The notes: generated by a model not told the origin, from the letters alone. A DNA stretch of 64,000 nt from Terebella lapidaria (GCA_949152475.1 OX424559.1:37617119-37681118), one strand, 5' to 3'. Numbered from the stretch's first letter, positions 32,589 to 44,685 are shown. Made by a program: numbers and translations.

Positions 32589-33249
32589 GCTCGTACTTTC
32601 TCTATTACAGAATGCATATCAATTTCAGGATATTTTGTCAATGGGTAATTCAGAACACTTCAGTTACACTCCTGAAAAAAATGAGAAAGTATATGAAATA
32701 CTCTATTCATGACGTACTGGTGTAATCATGCAAAATCAGCAAAAGTGACCACATGGCGAGGCTAGTCCCTGGAAGAACAAATTTACGTCATGAAAACGTT
32801 ATACTTGGACACATGAGGAAGGAGACTTCCCAGCCATATTACGTCAAACACGGTTACGTAATTACGAAGTCCTACATGGGTGTTGCAAAAACGAGTACTA
32901 AAAAGTAGCCTTGAAGTTTCTATGTACGACCGTGATAGCTTTCAAAGCCTAACTAGAGTGTATTATTTTTATGTTCTTATACGGTGGGGATCGTTTCCGT
33001 GATCATTATGGTTTTTACAGAACTCGAAAATCTCAATCACAACCGGAGATATCTCTATTTTCGTGAATTACTTTTTTTCCAATATTTCAGCGTTTTGCAG
33101 GACCTCATTATTTATTATAATTAGATATTCATGACGTCATATGAGTCAAGCACATAATTGGCTATCTAAACCTCATTCATGCAAGGGTTATCATGTAGAT
33201 AGAGGTTCCTATAGAAACTGATATGTTTCGTGGTAATGCATAGTCAGTC

Positions 33250-34960
33250 TTATGTTATGCCAGCATGTTGTCAAGGCTACACATTCAGAACTAGCGCCCC
33301 TTAGCAACCAGTTGTTGAGTGGCTTCAATGATCCCGTGGTTACTAATAGTTTGTTGAAACTTCAAGAAAGGTTCGTCATTGTCCCTGCAGATAAAGCTTC
33401 TAATAATGTTGTTTTTGTTTGTAAAGCATACTATATACAGTGCCTGTTTGACGAACTGGGTATTGCCAACAATACTAATTCCAATAGTACATACTAAGCC
33501 ATTACCGTGCCCAAACAGGATATCTTATCAAATCATTTGTCTGTATTGCATTCGTTTGGTATTACTACCTCATGTAAAGATTCTAATCTACCGAACTTAT
33601 ATTGGATCCCAAAGCTGCACAAAAATCCACACAAACAAAGATATATTTCAGGTTCAGCATCATGTTCTACCAAAGCCCTTTCTAAAATATTAACTATTAT
33701 ATTGTCTAAAATTAAACAGGGTCTCCAAAAGTACTCTGAAACCATCTGTTCTAGAAGTGGTATAAACCAAATATGGATATTAAAAAATTCCAAATCTTTA
33801 TTGGAATATCTACATGCTCACACACTTTCAAAAGTAACGTCTATCAAAACATTTGATTTCTCCACTTTGTACACAACTATACCTCATTCTGAACTGAAAT
33901 CTCAGCTTAAAAAACTAATCAATAATTCATTTTTCTCTAAAAAGGGACAACGTCGGTACCACTATATTGTAGTTAAATATAATACCGCTTATTTTGTTAA
34001 AGGCGACTCTGATGCCCCATACAAATATACTGAAATAGATGTGGTAAATATGGTTAATTTTCTGATTGATAATATTTTTGTGGAATTTGGTGGTCGAATA
34101 TTTCAACAAACTATTGGTATTCCCATGGGTACAAACTGTGCACCATTATTGGCAGACCTGTTTTTATACTCATATGAATCAGATTTTATCCAACATTTAC
34201 AAAGAGGAAGTTCTAAGAAACTAACATGTAATTTTAATTTCACTTTCCGATACATAGATGATGTATTGTCGCTAAATAATCCCCCAAGTTTGGTGATTAT
34301 TTGGATGTCATATATCCTAAGGAACTTGAAATTAAGGATACTACAGAATCCGCTAATTTTTCCAACTATCTAGACCTGAGGTTGGAGATTGATAATGATT
34401 CTAACCTGTCAACTAGATTATATGACGAACGTGATGATTTCAATTTTTCCATAGTCAATTTCCCTTTTCTAAGCAGCAACATTCCTATGTCACCGGCATA
34501 TGGTGTGTTTGTTTCTCAACTTATACGCTATTCCAGAGCTAGTTGCAAATATGAGGACTTTGTCTATCGAAGTGCCCAGCTAGTCTCTAAACTGCTACGA
34601 CAAGGATATGTTTTACCAAGACTTATAGCTGCGTTTAAGAAATTCTATGGACGTCATCATGATCTGGTTGATAAATACAGCAAATCCATGTCTGCCATGC
34701 AACTAGATCTATTTTCATGTTAATTTTGGGGAATTCATGACGGGTGCCACTAGTGGGGCAGGAAATGCTCACTCTTTCCTTAACACCTGATTTCACCTCC
34801 TAATGGCCATTTACGGGGGTTCATGAGTTTCCCTGTCATTTTTGTTTTCTCTCACTTCGTATGCCTGATATGACTTTCTGTCCCCGGACTATGAGATTGG
34901 ATAACGGACAATGTTTTGTTTGCTCGGAATACTTAATACTGGGTATTGATTCCACGTCTA
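33250..34960 (+). mobile_element. Penelope-like retroelement, reverse transcriptase region and 3' flank
   Basis: The best-preserved copy of this family in the window. It encodes, in order, VIVPADKASNNVVFVCK, YWIPKLHKNPHKQRYI, FDFSTLYTTIPH (motif A of the LYTxIP type), FQQTIGIPMGTNCAPLLAD (motif B), FRYIDDVLSLNN (motif C) and, from 34350, YLDLRLEIDNDSNLSTRLYD through GVFVSQLIRYSRA and RQGYVLPRLIAAFKKFYGR. These blocks identify a Penelope-like reverse transcriptase. The reading frame has about two breaks, so this copy is inactive but not ancient. No GIY-YIG endonuclease domain is evident at the 3' side. The 3' non-coding part, with GAATTCATGACGGGTG near 34731, is shared with the fragment at 53770-54330. 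Confidence 0.85.
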
Positions 34961-36956
34961 TTGCTATGGACAATTGGACTGTTGGGACATGTGAAGGTGC
35001 TACTTTCTTTTAAATTTTTTACAAAGGATCATGATGTAACAAAAGTTGAGGTCCTGAAAATGTGGAATCATCAGTGGTCAGTGGTCATCATAGCAACGTG
35101 GTTGCTATGGCCCATATTCCGGCTCTGGTTGCCATGACACCAGCAAAATTTATCTAAAATTTGAATATTTTCTGTATGGAGTCATTATGTGGAACAAAAA
35201 TTATTTTCATGTTCTTTATTATCAGGCAGTAACGGTTCCACTGAGCTCATTATCTTTCAGTGACTCATATGACGTCATCATTGCTCATTTGCATATGACC
35301 TCGAAAGGTCAATAGAACATGTCATAAACAAAGCTCCGTAAAATAGTGACTATTCATGATATTCCAATTTTGTAAAAACAGAAATGATCCCTAGACTTCC
35401 GTCTTTGATCTTGACACTAAACTAAAAAAAAGTTTTTTTTCACTCTAATTAGGCTTTAAATAAAAGAGACACCAATTGTTTTTCACCAGTGGGCTCCCTT
35501 AAAGGAGGATTTACTGTCAATGTATATTGGCTTCGACCAATGATTTTACGGTTAAACCTTTATTATAGCAAATATATTTCGATACACGTGAATAGGGAAG
35601 ACTCTAAGCTTCGTTTACATATGAAATGTGTATATATGTGTTCAATACAAACAAATCGTTTGGAAAATATAACATCAGAAACACCGAAAATCTGCAAATT
35701 TTGTAATACATGAGCCACAGGGCAGCATGCATGGCTGACATGAACGTCAAAAACTACGTAAATTTCTGTGATGTCATTGTTTTAACCGAAGCCTAGACAG
35801 GCAGAATTTCTGCTGGAACCAAAGATGCTGAAAGTGCTCCGTTGCTCCTCATCATCAAACCAATGACGTCATCGGTTGCTATTCATTCATTCTACCCAGT
35901 TGGAGGGCGTAGCCCGCGAAATTTGGTTTCTTATCGATTTTACATTCAGTAGTAGTTTTAAAAATATAATTTCTTCGATTTTGAAGTGATCTGAATGAAT
36001 ACTTCATGTGTGTGAAACTCATATGTTCAAATTGCGTTTGAATTTGATGGGAAGTCCTCCTTTAGGGAACATTTTTGTCTGTAGGAGCATACGTGTTCGT
36101 TTCATTGCCTGTGTTTAAAATAATGTACAAAGTCCACCATAATTTACCTATTATATTTGTATATAGACCTACGCTTAATGTCAAATGGTTTTAAAACCTA
36201 ACTTGCAAGTTATATATGAATTTAATTTGTTTTCAATATCGTGGACAATCCTACATGTATGTTTCAAAGTAGGACACCGACCTGCTTAGTTGGGCACTTG
36301 TCGGGCTGTGGGATACAGATACTATGTCTTGTACGCTATGACCTCTGGATAGAAGGTTCGACCAGACATCACATACATAAATGATGATTATTTGTGAGAC
36401 ATTGTGGTTACGGTAACCAAAAACAGCTATGTGAATCATTAATGCAAATGTAATATACGATAAAAAATATGAAAATATTACATCTATCTTTTACGTGTTC
36501 ACGATAATAGAGTATGGTGTCTGTCACGTTTTCAGCTTACCAGCCCGTCCGTACGTAAAAAAATACATTTTTATTAGAATGATGAAATTTTCCCCCAAAA
36601 ATGCCAAAACAAACCCTGAGGCGTTTCCTCTCGCTTTATGGATTTAATCGTTCATGAACAGTGATACGGCGGTCATTTATTTGGTGAGAGGAATGAATGT
36701 GCCATATTTATATGGTACATCATTTGTTCTCTTTCAATTCGATCTCAGATGGCATTAACTGGGTGGTAAATATAAACGGTCATATTTGACTTGCACTATG
36801 TCAAATGTGCCTCTGCAAACAAAATGAGTACAAACTACGTAGTATATGTATAAGGAATCATATATGGTGACTTTGAACTTTCCTCCAGATTACCTTCAGT
36901 ATTAAAGCTTAATAGCACGTTTGATCTGAATCTGCGACTTCATTGACACATTTCAG
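34961..36956. other. Intergenic DNA, nothing recognised
   Basis: About 2 kb of AT-rich sequence with only short frames and no repeat matched elsewhere in the window. Confidence 0.55.
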
Positions 36957-37094
36957 ATTCGCAAACCAAATCGTGGTTTGAGGATTGGTGTTCCGATGTT
37001 GGGAGTGGATCATGATCGCTGCATGTGCACCACTGGCGCGGTTTGTCCGGAAACGGAAGATGATCCAGAACCTTGGAGAAATCGTCGCCTGTGA
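36957..37094 (+). CDS. Candidate terminal exon of a secreted Cys-rich (colipase-fold-like) protein
   Basis: After an acceptor-like CACATTTCAG (ending 36956), 45 codons stay open to TGA at 37092-37094. The translation starts IRKPNRGLRIGVPMLG and continues with DRCMCTTGAVCPETEDDPE. The spacing CxCxxGxxC, preceded by VPxxG, resembles the C-terminal part of prokineticins (VPFFG...CPCLPGLAC) and, for the cysteines, Dickkopf proteins (CYCGEGLSC). The final cysteine expected after this block is missing, and no upstream exon or polyadenylation signal was located, so the call is tentative. It may be an exon of a host gene lying mostly outside recognisable sequence. Confidence 0.3.
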   Translation: MRKPNRGLRIGVPMLGVDHDRCMCTTGAVCPETEDDPEPWRNRRL

Positions 37095-37829
37095 TAGGTT
37101 GAAAACTGTCTTCGAACAGTCAGTCAGTGCAATATTTGTTGGTTATTATATACCCATGTGAAATTTCCCTCTATTTTCTATGTAAAGCAATCGCTTACCA
37201 TATCGGATCACCTGTGTGTTAAGTTCGGTTCGGACGTTCCAACTAGTCTGATCAAACTTCAAACTTAGTTTGATCAAACTTTACGCTAGTGAAATGAACG
37301 TGTTCATACGATGCAGTTAGTTTGATAAAACTTCCAATTAAAATTCTGCATACGAATCCTTTATCATCTATACGTTGATTGAAACAATTAATTTCAAATC
37401 AAAATCTAGATCTTGTTCATAAAGATTTATTTCCCTGGAATTTGCACACACACTAAAGAAAATGACAGTTTCGAAGAAAAAAGTATGCAAAATTGTCACA
37501 GTTTTAAGGATATCCGCGTACATGTCTCAAATCAGAAAGGCTAAAGTTCACAAGCCAAGAAATGCTTGGGTGAGCAAATGAATAACTCGGAGGAAGGAAC
37601 ACGGAGCCTGTCATGTCCTCCAAAAAGAACTGGCAATGGAGGACAAGTCCGTCTTCAATAATTTCGAGGGTTCTTTCAACGAGTTGTTGTTGAAAGTGTC
37701 TACATTCATTTCAAGAAAAGTTTCAACTTGTGCATCGAGTATTGATGTTCCACGTACATGCCATCAAAGCTCAAATTCGATGTCACTATTTTGAAGGCCA
37801 TACGTGACTTCATAATGAGTGTTCAATGC

Positions 37830-38195
37830 TTAATATATATGGAGCGTTTTTAGGGTCAATATTCATTGACATGCATTGTAGATTTTCTTGTTGTGGATGA
37901 TTGTTTCAACCGCGAAATTCTTTATTCCACATTGCTGTTTCTAAACTTTCTGTGTCGAATTTACATATTCTTACTGCATAGTTCTAACTTCCATCTCCTT
38001 GCTGCTTACTTCCAAGTTCTCACTGGTACTTTCTCAATGCTTAATTCATCATGTCAAATTCTAATACCTTTGTCCATGCAAACTATCAAAAACAAATCGC
38101 ATCTGGCACAATGCATATGGAACTTAGCGCATTGCATTTAGAATATAGCATATCGCATGATGAAGAACGCACAAAGAATGAAGCACTCGGCGGTT
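37830..38195 (-). repeat. Inverted copy of a repeat also found in the 6.4-kb units
   Basis: It matches, in reverse orientation, 41285-41650 and 47690-48057, e.g. GACATGCATTGTAGATTTTC near 37868. One frame over it stays open for about 90 codons in all three copies, hydrophobic and without a recognisable domain. The openness probably reflects recent copying rather than a gene. Confidence 0.7.
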
Positions 38196-38278
38196 AGCGC
38201 CGCCTGTCGTCATAATGATGCAGTAGTAATTGTTGTGGACAAAATTACTACTGCAACATTATGACGACAGGAGGCGCT
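38196..38278. repeat. 36-bp-stem hairpin at repeat end
   Basis: Arms 38196-38231 and 38243-38278 pair with only two mismatches (AGCGCCGCCTGTCGTCATAA at the outer left), around an 11-base loop. A single arm of the same sequence ends the related repeats at about 41245-41280 and 47652-47687, which suggests a foldback or terminal-inverted-repeat DNA element. Confidence 0.8.
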
Positions 38279-38693
38279 GGCCGCACGTAGCCACACGATG
38301 TATGAGAAACTAAGACCTCCTTTATCATTGGCGCGACCAACAGGTGCCACACTCATGCAGCTGAGCACAGACCCCAATGAATTCCCGCACCCTGCCCTGT
38401 AAATAAACGAATAGTGAGTCTAGTGAGAGATGATTAATATGAGCCTATTAATAAGATTTCTTTGCTCATTAAAATCAATTTTCGATGTGACGTCATGAAC
38501 ACTCATTATAATATAATACACTGTTGCGAATTAAGTGCAATTATCATGACATAGGCCTAAAATTAACATACACAAAATGGTCATTACTTGAGAACGGACA
38601 GTGATAATTGAGATGTGAAAAAAAATTCTCAGGAAACTGATGGCTATCTCTTTCAAGGCTAAATATGGTGATCTCTCCAATCATAATTTCTTC
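38279..38693. other. Unassigned spacer before the 6.4-kb duplication
   Basis: About 400 bases with no gene or repeat recognised. Confidence 0.5.
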
Positions 38694-39059
38694 ATACCGT
38701 TAATTTGGCACGATTCCAACTTGTGACAGTACAGTAGATACACTAGTACTGCGCTACGGTAGTTGCATTGGATATAACATATAGATCTTATTTACCTGTT
38801 TGCCAAATAAAGAGACAACGTAGCACCAAGGGTGCTGCAGCTTACCGGCAGATAATAAGAATTACACAGTGTATTGATTTTCCCAAAAACAAATTGTTAC
38901 TCTGATCTTCAAACCTATTGTCAAAACATGCTCGTAAATGTTGCCAAACACACATTTCCTGTATGGAATATAATACGAAATCAAGGTACATCAAGTTTCT
39001 TTCGTTAATGACATTATTCACAGACCGTCGATTTAAAGGCAACAAAACTTATACACATC

Positions 39060-39375
39060 ACAAATGTACTACATAGAGATTTTGAGGAGAATTGTCTGAA
39101 TAGTTTTTGAGAAAATGGCAGCCAAAGACAAAAATCATCGTTTCTTTTGACAAAGTAAGGTCGTTTTGACCTTTCAAAGTCATTCAAAATCAAATTCAAG
39201 GTCATCATTCAAACTGCAATATATGATTTCCCATTTGAATGTGCCAATACTACGCTGTATCTTGAAAAGTTCTAGGAGTTTACCCCCGCAAAGCTCCCAT
39301 TATGAAAGAAAAATTGGGTGAAATTTTCCCCAAAATTTTCCCAAAAAAGTCCCAAAAATTTTTCAATGGCAAATA
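39060..39375 (-). repeat. Fragment of the GGTTAC-hairpin dispersed element (unit 1)
   Basis: GAGAAAATGGCAGCC, TCAAATTCAAGGTCATC and CCCATTTGAATGTGCC words match the element's non-array interior as seen near 24780-24880 and 59400-59510. The equivalent in unit 2 is 45470-45780. Confidence 0.55.
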
Positions 39376-39694
39376 AATGTGGCGATTTTGCCCTAAGCAC
39401 GCGGCAGGTGATTGTAAACATACATGCCATTTATGTGGCCTTTTCGTACTTGGCCTTGTTTTGACACGCTCCGTTCGAGCGTGCGTTGCCACGGCGACGC
39501 ATTGTAATTTACGCTCCAGTAAACTATAACAATGGATCGATTAGACCTCGCGTGCGTCCTACAGCTTGTGGTGTATTATATATACCCTGGAAGCGACTCG
39601 ATCGAGGAGATTGTCCGAGAGAGAGAGTAACTGGGACGCACACGAGGCTCGCCATGAGCTTTGTGTTCCCTGGTTGTGAGTAGTGGGCTCCTAG

Positions 39695-40131
39695 AGCCCT
39701 GGGGACGATTTCCATGGGGAGGCCCGGGCTGGGAGAGACAAGTTGCTGACTCGGGGGCGTAAGCCCTGTGGATCGCCAGTTCTCTCCCTTCCCGGGACGT
39801 GTGACATAGGCTCTGGCCAGCATGTCGGACTGCACGGGGTTCCGTCCCCGAGGCAGACCGCGGCTCGCCAGGCCCCGCCAGTTAACACCGTGGTGATGAA
39901 CCAGTTTCTGAACGGTGTCCGTAGGCCTGGGAGTGTCGGGTGGGCTGTTACCTGGTTACCGTTAATGCTGAAGTAGTTACCGTGTCCGCAGTGACCTCCG
40001 GTGAGCGGCGCCGCCGCAAGGATCCGGAATAGCGGATGCGCATCCGCAAGGACTCGTGGTGAGAGGACTATCCTCGAGGGATCCCGAAGAGCAGACGGTA
40101 GTCAATAACTTTACAAAAAAAAAAAAGTTTT
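39695..40131 (+). repeat. GC-rich 437-bp sequence, copy 1a
   Basis: Starts GCCCTGGGGACGATTTCC and ends GTCAATAACTTTAC followed by an A tract and GTTTT. It is strongly GC-rich in an AT-rich region and holds several potential stems: GGGC-GTAA-GCCC, GCGGATGCGCATCCGC (a perfect palindrome) and CGGGGTTCCGTCCCCG. Just upstream, GGGCTC-CTA-GAGCCC overlaps its start. The strand is assigned from the A tract at one end. No long coding frame or tRNA/5S-type promoter box is convincing. Confidence 0.8.
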
Positions 40132-40569
40132 GCCCTGGGGACGATTTCCATGGGGAGGCCCGGGCTGGGAGAGACAAGTTGCTGACTCGGGGGCGTAAGC
40201 CCTGTGGATCGCCAGTTCTCTCCCTTCCCGGGACGTGTGACATAGGCTCTGGCCAGCATGTCGGACTGCACGGGGTTCCGTCCCCGAGGCAGACCGCGGC
40301 TCGCCAGGCCCCGCCAGTTAACACCGTGGTGATGAACCAGTTTCTGAACGGTGTCCGTAGGCCTGGGAGTGTCGGGTGGGCTGTTACCTGGTTACCGTTA
40401 ATGCTGAAGTAGTTACCGTGTCCGCAGTGACCTCCGGTGAGCGGCGCCGCTGCAAGGATCCGGAATAGCGGATGCGCGTCCGCAAGGACTCGTGGTGAGA
40501 GGACTATCCTCGAGGGATCCCGAAGAGCAGACGGTAGTCAATAACTTTACATTAAAAAAAAAAGTTTTT
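40132..40569 (+). repeat. GC-rich 437-bp sequence, copy 1b
   Basis: Immediate tandem copy of 39695-40131 with a handful of differences (e.g. the palindrome becomes GCGGATGCGCGTCCGC). It ends TTTACATT then A10 and GTTTTT, followed by unique-looking sequence TGCTGGAAATGGCTC. Confidence 0.85.
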
Positions 40570-40579
40570 GCTGGAAATG

Positions 40580-41150
40580 GCTCAGAACGAATAGTGGCTC
40601 GATTTGGGACAAAAAATCAAAATGGCTGCCACAAGCAGACCGGCGATTCAAGGACAATGAAACTTGCCATTGATGTACATGAGGGAGATGTCTTGAAACA
40701 AAAATCGCAAACAGATCAGACAGTTTTCAAGAAAAAGGCCATCAAAGTCCAAAATTAGCCACTTTTCATAAAAAAAATGGCCGCCAAATCGGCAAAAACG
40801 ATTGAATAATAATAAAAAAAACGAAAACAAAACGTCTCAGGGTATTAACCCAAGGAATGTTTTAGTAAATTTTCAGAAAAAAACTTCATGAAGGCCCCAA
40901 AAAGTTATTTGCCGGACGGACGACGGACGAACGTACCAATTTTTTAGCTTAAAGGGCTTTCACCACGTTAAATTTCCTCTCTCGTGTGAGCCCCTTATCC
41001 CCAAATTAATCCCCAAAATACACATGTGCTCATAAAAAGTGGATTGGGCTATTTTCAGCTTTTCAAGCCCCTAAACCAGAGAGTGTAGACGGACGACGGA
41101 CGAAAAACCACGCCAATAGCTTATCGGGCCATGGGTTGGTAAGCTAAAAA
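40580..41150 (-). repeat. Dispersed element remnant, variant ends (unit 1)
   Basis: Contains AAAATGGCCGCCAAATCGGC, a GACGGACGACGGACGAA stretch twice (near 40914 and 41090) and the end AAGCTATTGG/AGCTTACC in reverse orientation near 41110-41150. This is the GGTTAC-hairpin family with GCTTACC-type ends. The counterpart in unit 2 is 46988-47557. Confidence 0.6.
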
Positions 41151-41746
41151 TACTGCACCGGACCAGCGGTCCATCAAACCAAGGTCTTTCCTTCATCCGG
41201 GAGTCTTCAGTTTCTCATTCACAATGTGGCCACTCGACCCGCAGCGCTGTCTGTCGTCATAATAGTGCAGTAGTAATTTTGGCACATGAAATGCTTCATT
41301 CGTTATGCTTTGTTCTTCGTGCGATGTGCTTTATTCTAAATGAAATGTGCTAAGTTTCATATGCATTATGCCAGATGCGATTTGTTTTTGATAGTTTGCA
41401 CGGACAAAGGTGTTAGAATGTGACATGATGAATTAAGAATTGAGAAAGTACCAGTGAGAACTTGGAAGTAAGCAGAAAGGAGATGGAAGTTAGAACTATG
41501 CAGTAAGAATATGTAAATTCGACACAGAAAGTTTAGAAACAGCAATGTGGAATAAAGAATTTCGCGGTTGAAACAATCATCCACAACAAGAAAATCTACA
41601 ATGCATGTCAATGAATATTGACCCTAAAACGCTCCATAAATATATGGGCTACCTGCAAACTAACATTTTAGAACCTATAGAATTCTACACGGCTCTTGAC
41701 ACACCTACAACCATTCAGGCCTGTACGCGTACCAAGTTCGACGGTA

Positions 41747-42596
41747 ATGCTGCGTTCATTAGAACATGTGAATATCGTGATTCCCAGTTCACAAGTTGTG
41801 ATTTGCGTTCATTTCGCCATTTTCACCGTGATCACAACTTGTGAACTTGGGTGTGAATTTCTGTCTCGATCTTCACAAGTCGTGAACAAGATGGCGACAG
41901 CCAGGAAAACGTTCGCAATAAATGTGGGAAGAATTTTGTAATTTCTCACATTTGTGAGCTGACGCGACCAGAATAGCCATGTGCGTGAGAAATATGAATG
42001 TATGTGTAAAAACTAGTCATAATGTTCAGAATTTAGATTGGCATAAATGGCAAAAAATAAAGAATTTACTGGTCAAACCAGGCCTATATACTACAGTTTA
42101 CTACTAGTTAACATATTATAAAATTATATTAACGAATGCCTTTATATTTTGTTGAACTATTGCATGAAATTGTTGAATATTTGCAAACCATACTTCAAAT
42201 GCATGAAAATTGTAATGTTTCGTCCAATGGAAGTTTTCAAACAGCTCCTGTTGGGATTCGCGCTGTATCTGCCATATAAGCTGCTGTTTGTAACGGCAAA
42301 TGCATACGGACGGACAGGGTCATCAAGTTTCATATCTATTGGAGAAATTCGGAATCTCAAATAATATATATGACAAATTATTTCATACCAGTGTCATCAA
42401 TTGTGTTTTTGAAGGTAATGGTTTTTTTTTACTATGAAGTTATGGGCGATAAAATAGTTTTGTTGGGAGATATGGAATCAATATAGCCTGTATTTTTCGA
42501 GTTCGGTTATATGTGTCACTTGAACGGTCACTACTTGTGTTCACAAGTTACAACTTGTGGACTCACGATATTCACATGTTCTAATGAACGCAGCAT
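41747..42596. mobile_element. 850-bp TIR element with perfect 34-bp ends (unit 1)
   Basis: Terminal inverted repeats 41747-41780 and 42563-42596 are exact (outer end ATGCTGCGTTCATTAG). Next to the left end, inside, TTCACAAGTTGTGAT at about 41788 pairs with ATCACAACTTGTGAA at about 41831; next to the right end lies TTCACAAGTTACAACTTGTG. No transposase is encoded; a 71-codon frame inside has no domain. The target duplication is unclear. The copy in unit 2 is at 48154-49006. Confidence 0.8.
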
Positions 42597-43089
42597 AAGT
42601 ATTAATCTATTACGACCAATACAGGATTATTGGTTCGAGATAGATTTGTGTGGCGTCACGCGAACGCGTACCAAGTTCGAATGTAAGTATAAATCTATTA
42701 CCAATAATACAAGATCATTAGTTCGAGATTGATTTGCGTGGCGTCACGGTGTCGTGCAAAATTTCGTTCATGGCGTCATAGAATTCCCAAGACGGTTTGT
42801 AGACGTCGTCACTGCCAGTTCCGCTCACCAACGACTTTTTTTAAAATTATTTTTGCCCTTTATTTGTTGTAGTATATTCTGAGTCCGTTGATCTTTTTTG
42901 AAACTTCTGCAACTGAATATAAAATCAGAGAAACATTAAAAAAATATTTGACCAGATCGAATAAACTATAACAAGTAATAGGTCTTAACAATTTCAAGGG
43001 GTTTTCAAGCGCACCTGCTCTTTTCAGAGGAATGTTGGTGACAATAAACTCGAGGGATGAAATGTCTTTATGTCTCTAAAGCCTTGGTC

Positions 43090-43650
43090 CCAGCCAGACG
43101 CACGAATGTGATACGACTATCCCGGGAAAAGTAAGCCCCTCATACGACTAAGTGGCCCAAGTATCATATCCTGCGCCTTTCTCTATATTCAATAAAGAAT
43201 AAAAAATGATAGCCGGATTAAATGACATTCATTTAGTGGTCAAGGAAATGCGATTATCCCGGGAATCGTGAAAATATAACACCGAAAAGATTTTTGGTGA
43301 TGTCCAAATCAACCTATTGCCGATACCACAAGATGTCAACAGAAAACCTGCATGAGTAACCGGCCCATGTAGCGCAACTTACTATTTCTTCTAAATTCAA
43401 TGAAGGTTAAACATGTGCCAGACGGATTAAATATAGTATACATTCAGTGGGTGGGTAGTATTAACAGAGTAAGGTGCGCTACTTGGGCCGCCCAACCAAA
43501 TATTGGTCCATGTAGCGCAGTATTACCCACTAATACCATATGTCTATGCCAATGCTACTCGCACACTAAATGAATGGCATTCAATCCGTCTGGCACCTTT
43601 TTAATCTTCAATGAATTTAGAGCAAGTAGTATCCAGTGATACTTGGACAC
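43090..43650. repeat. Foldback element (unit 1)
   Basis: GTGCCAGACGGATTAAAT near 43416 and its inverted partner ATTCAATCCGTCTGGCAC near 43578, with flanking CTAAATTCAATGAAG/CTTCAATGAATTTAG words, form long diverged arms. CCATGTAGCGCA occurs in both halves. A third partial arm lies at 43100-43260. The counterpart in unit 2 is 49500-50060. Confidence 0.7.
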
Positions 43651-43669
43651 GAATATTTATTCCTAAAGA

Positions 43670-43790
43670 CACACCAGCGTAATCAGGGGCAGGCAGTATG
43701 TAAATGTAGTTGTTTCTACTATATACCTGATGGAATTAGTATACAACAGTCCAGCAACTATGTTAAAACAATTTAAAAATCCAATTTTTT
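43670..43790 (-). repeat. Penelope-associated module, reverse copy (unit 1)
   Basis: GTAGTTGTTTCTACT, CCTGATGGAATTAGTATAC and CAGTCCAGCAAC are the reverse complement of the module described at 32050. The counterpart in unit 2 is about 50080-50200. Confidence 0.65.
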
Positions 43791-44685
43791 CAACTTATTA
43801 AATCATTCATCGACAGAACTAACATGCAGTTGTAGTGTTGATATAACTGAGATATTTTAGGTATATAAAATACCCCCCCGCTCCCCCAAATAAACGTGTG
43901 TTTATTCAGAGTGCGTATTGTTATAAACTACCATCGATATGAAGGATAGACTCATTAGAATACATGTAATCTAACCAAATGACACGAAATACATGTAATA
44001 AAGGTGTGATCTCTCCTTTCATGATATTTCACAGTTCATAAAAGTGGAAACAAGCGTTTGGTAAACTAATTATTTCGACAGTTTTAGGATGATAACTATA
44101 ATCACTATTGTGACTTAAATGTCTGCCATTGTCCTTACAACCTCACTCCAGTCCACTTGAGAGATGGCAGGTGTTTGGGTGTCGACCAGTTCATCATCCA
44201 TCATAAGACTGGCTCTTAGTCGGGTCATGGACGAACATGTGAAAGCCTGTCTATCTCTGAATAACATCCTTTGGATAATGAAAGCATGATCTGGAGTATG
44301 GGTAGTTTCTGGAACATTTTATTGCAGAATATCACATTTGTGTATTGTCAATAGAACCAAAGTAATTTCAGAACATTTCAATCTGACTGGATTATGGAAG
44401 GATAATGTGATAATTTCGTACAATTTCTTCAATTTCACGTGATGTAAAAGTTTTTTAAACACGAAAATTCTAGTGCAGTACACATACTCCTGTTCAGCAA
44501 GTTCGTAACTGCTTTCATTCACAACGAAATAAGAGTGCTGTTGATGTCCTGGCAACTCGCCTCTGTCAATGGTCCCTTCTGTGCAATGACCGGTAGCTCA
44601 TGGGTGCAGCCGAATGACCCCGCGGGGTGTGCAAAGTAGATTCATTCCAAGTGAGCCATGAATTATTTTTGACGTATGTAGTTCC

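Noticed and set aside
37866-38141. 91-codon hydrophobic protein
   Set aside because: It lies in a repeat present three times in the window, in both orientations, and shows no domain; likely non-coding repeat sequence.
39524-40324. Coding genes in the GC-rich 437-bp sequences
   Set aside because: Several overlapping frames on both strands are open simply because GC-rich sequence has few stops; none has a domain and frames differ between neighbouring copies.
42149-42364. 71-codon protein inside the TIR element
   Set aside because: Too short and without transposase motifs; it is matched by an equally open antisense frame, so openness is not informative.
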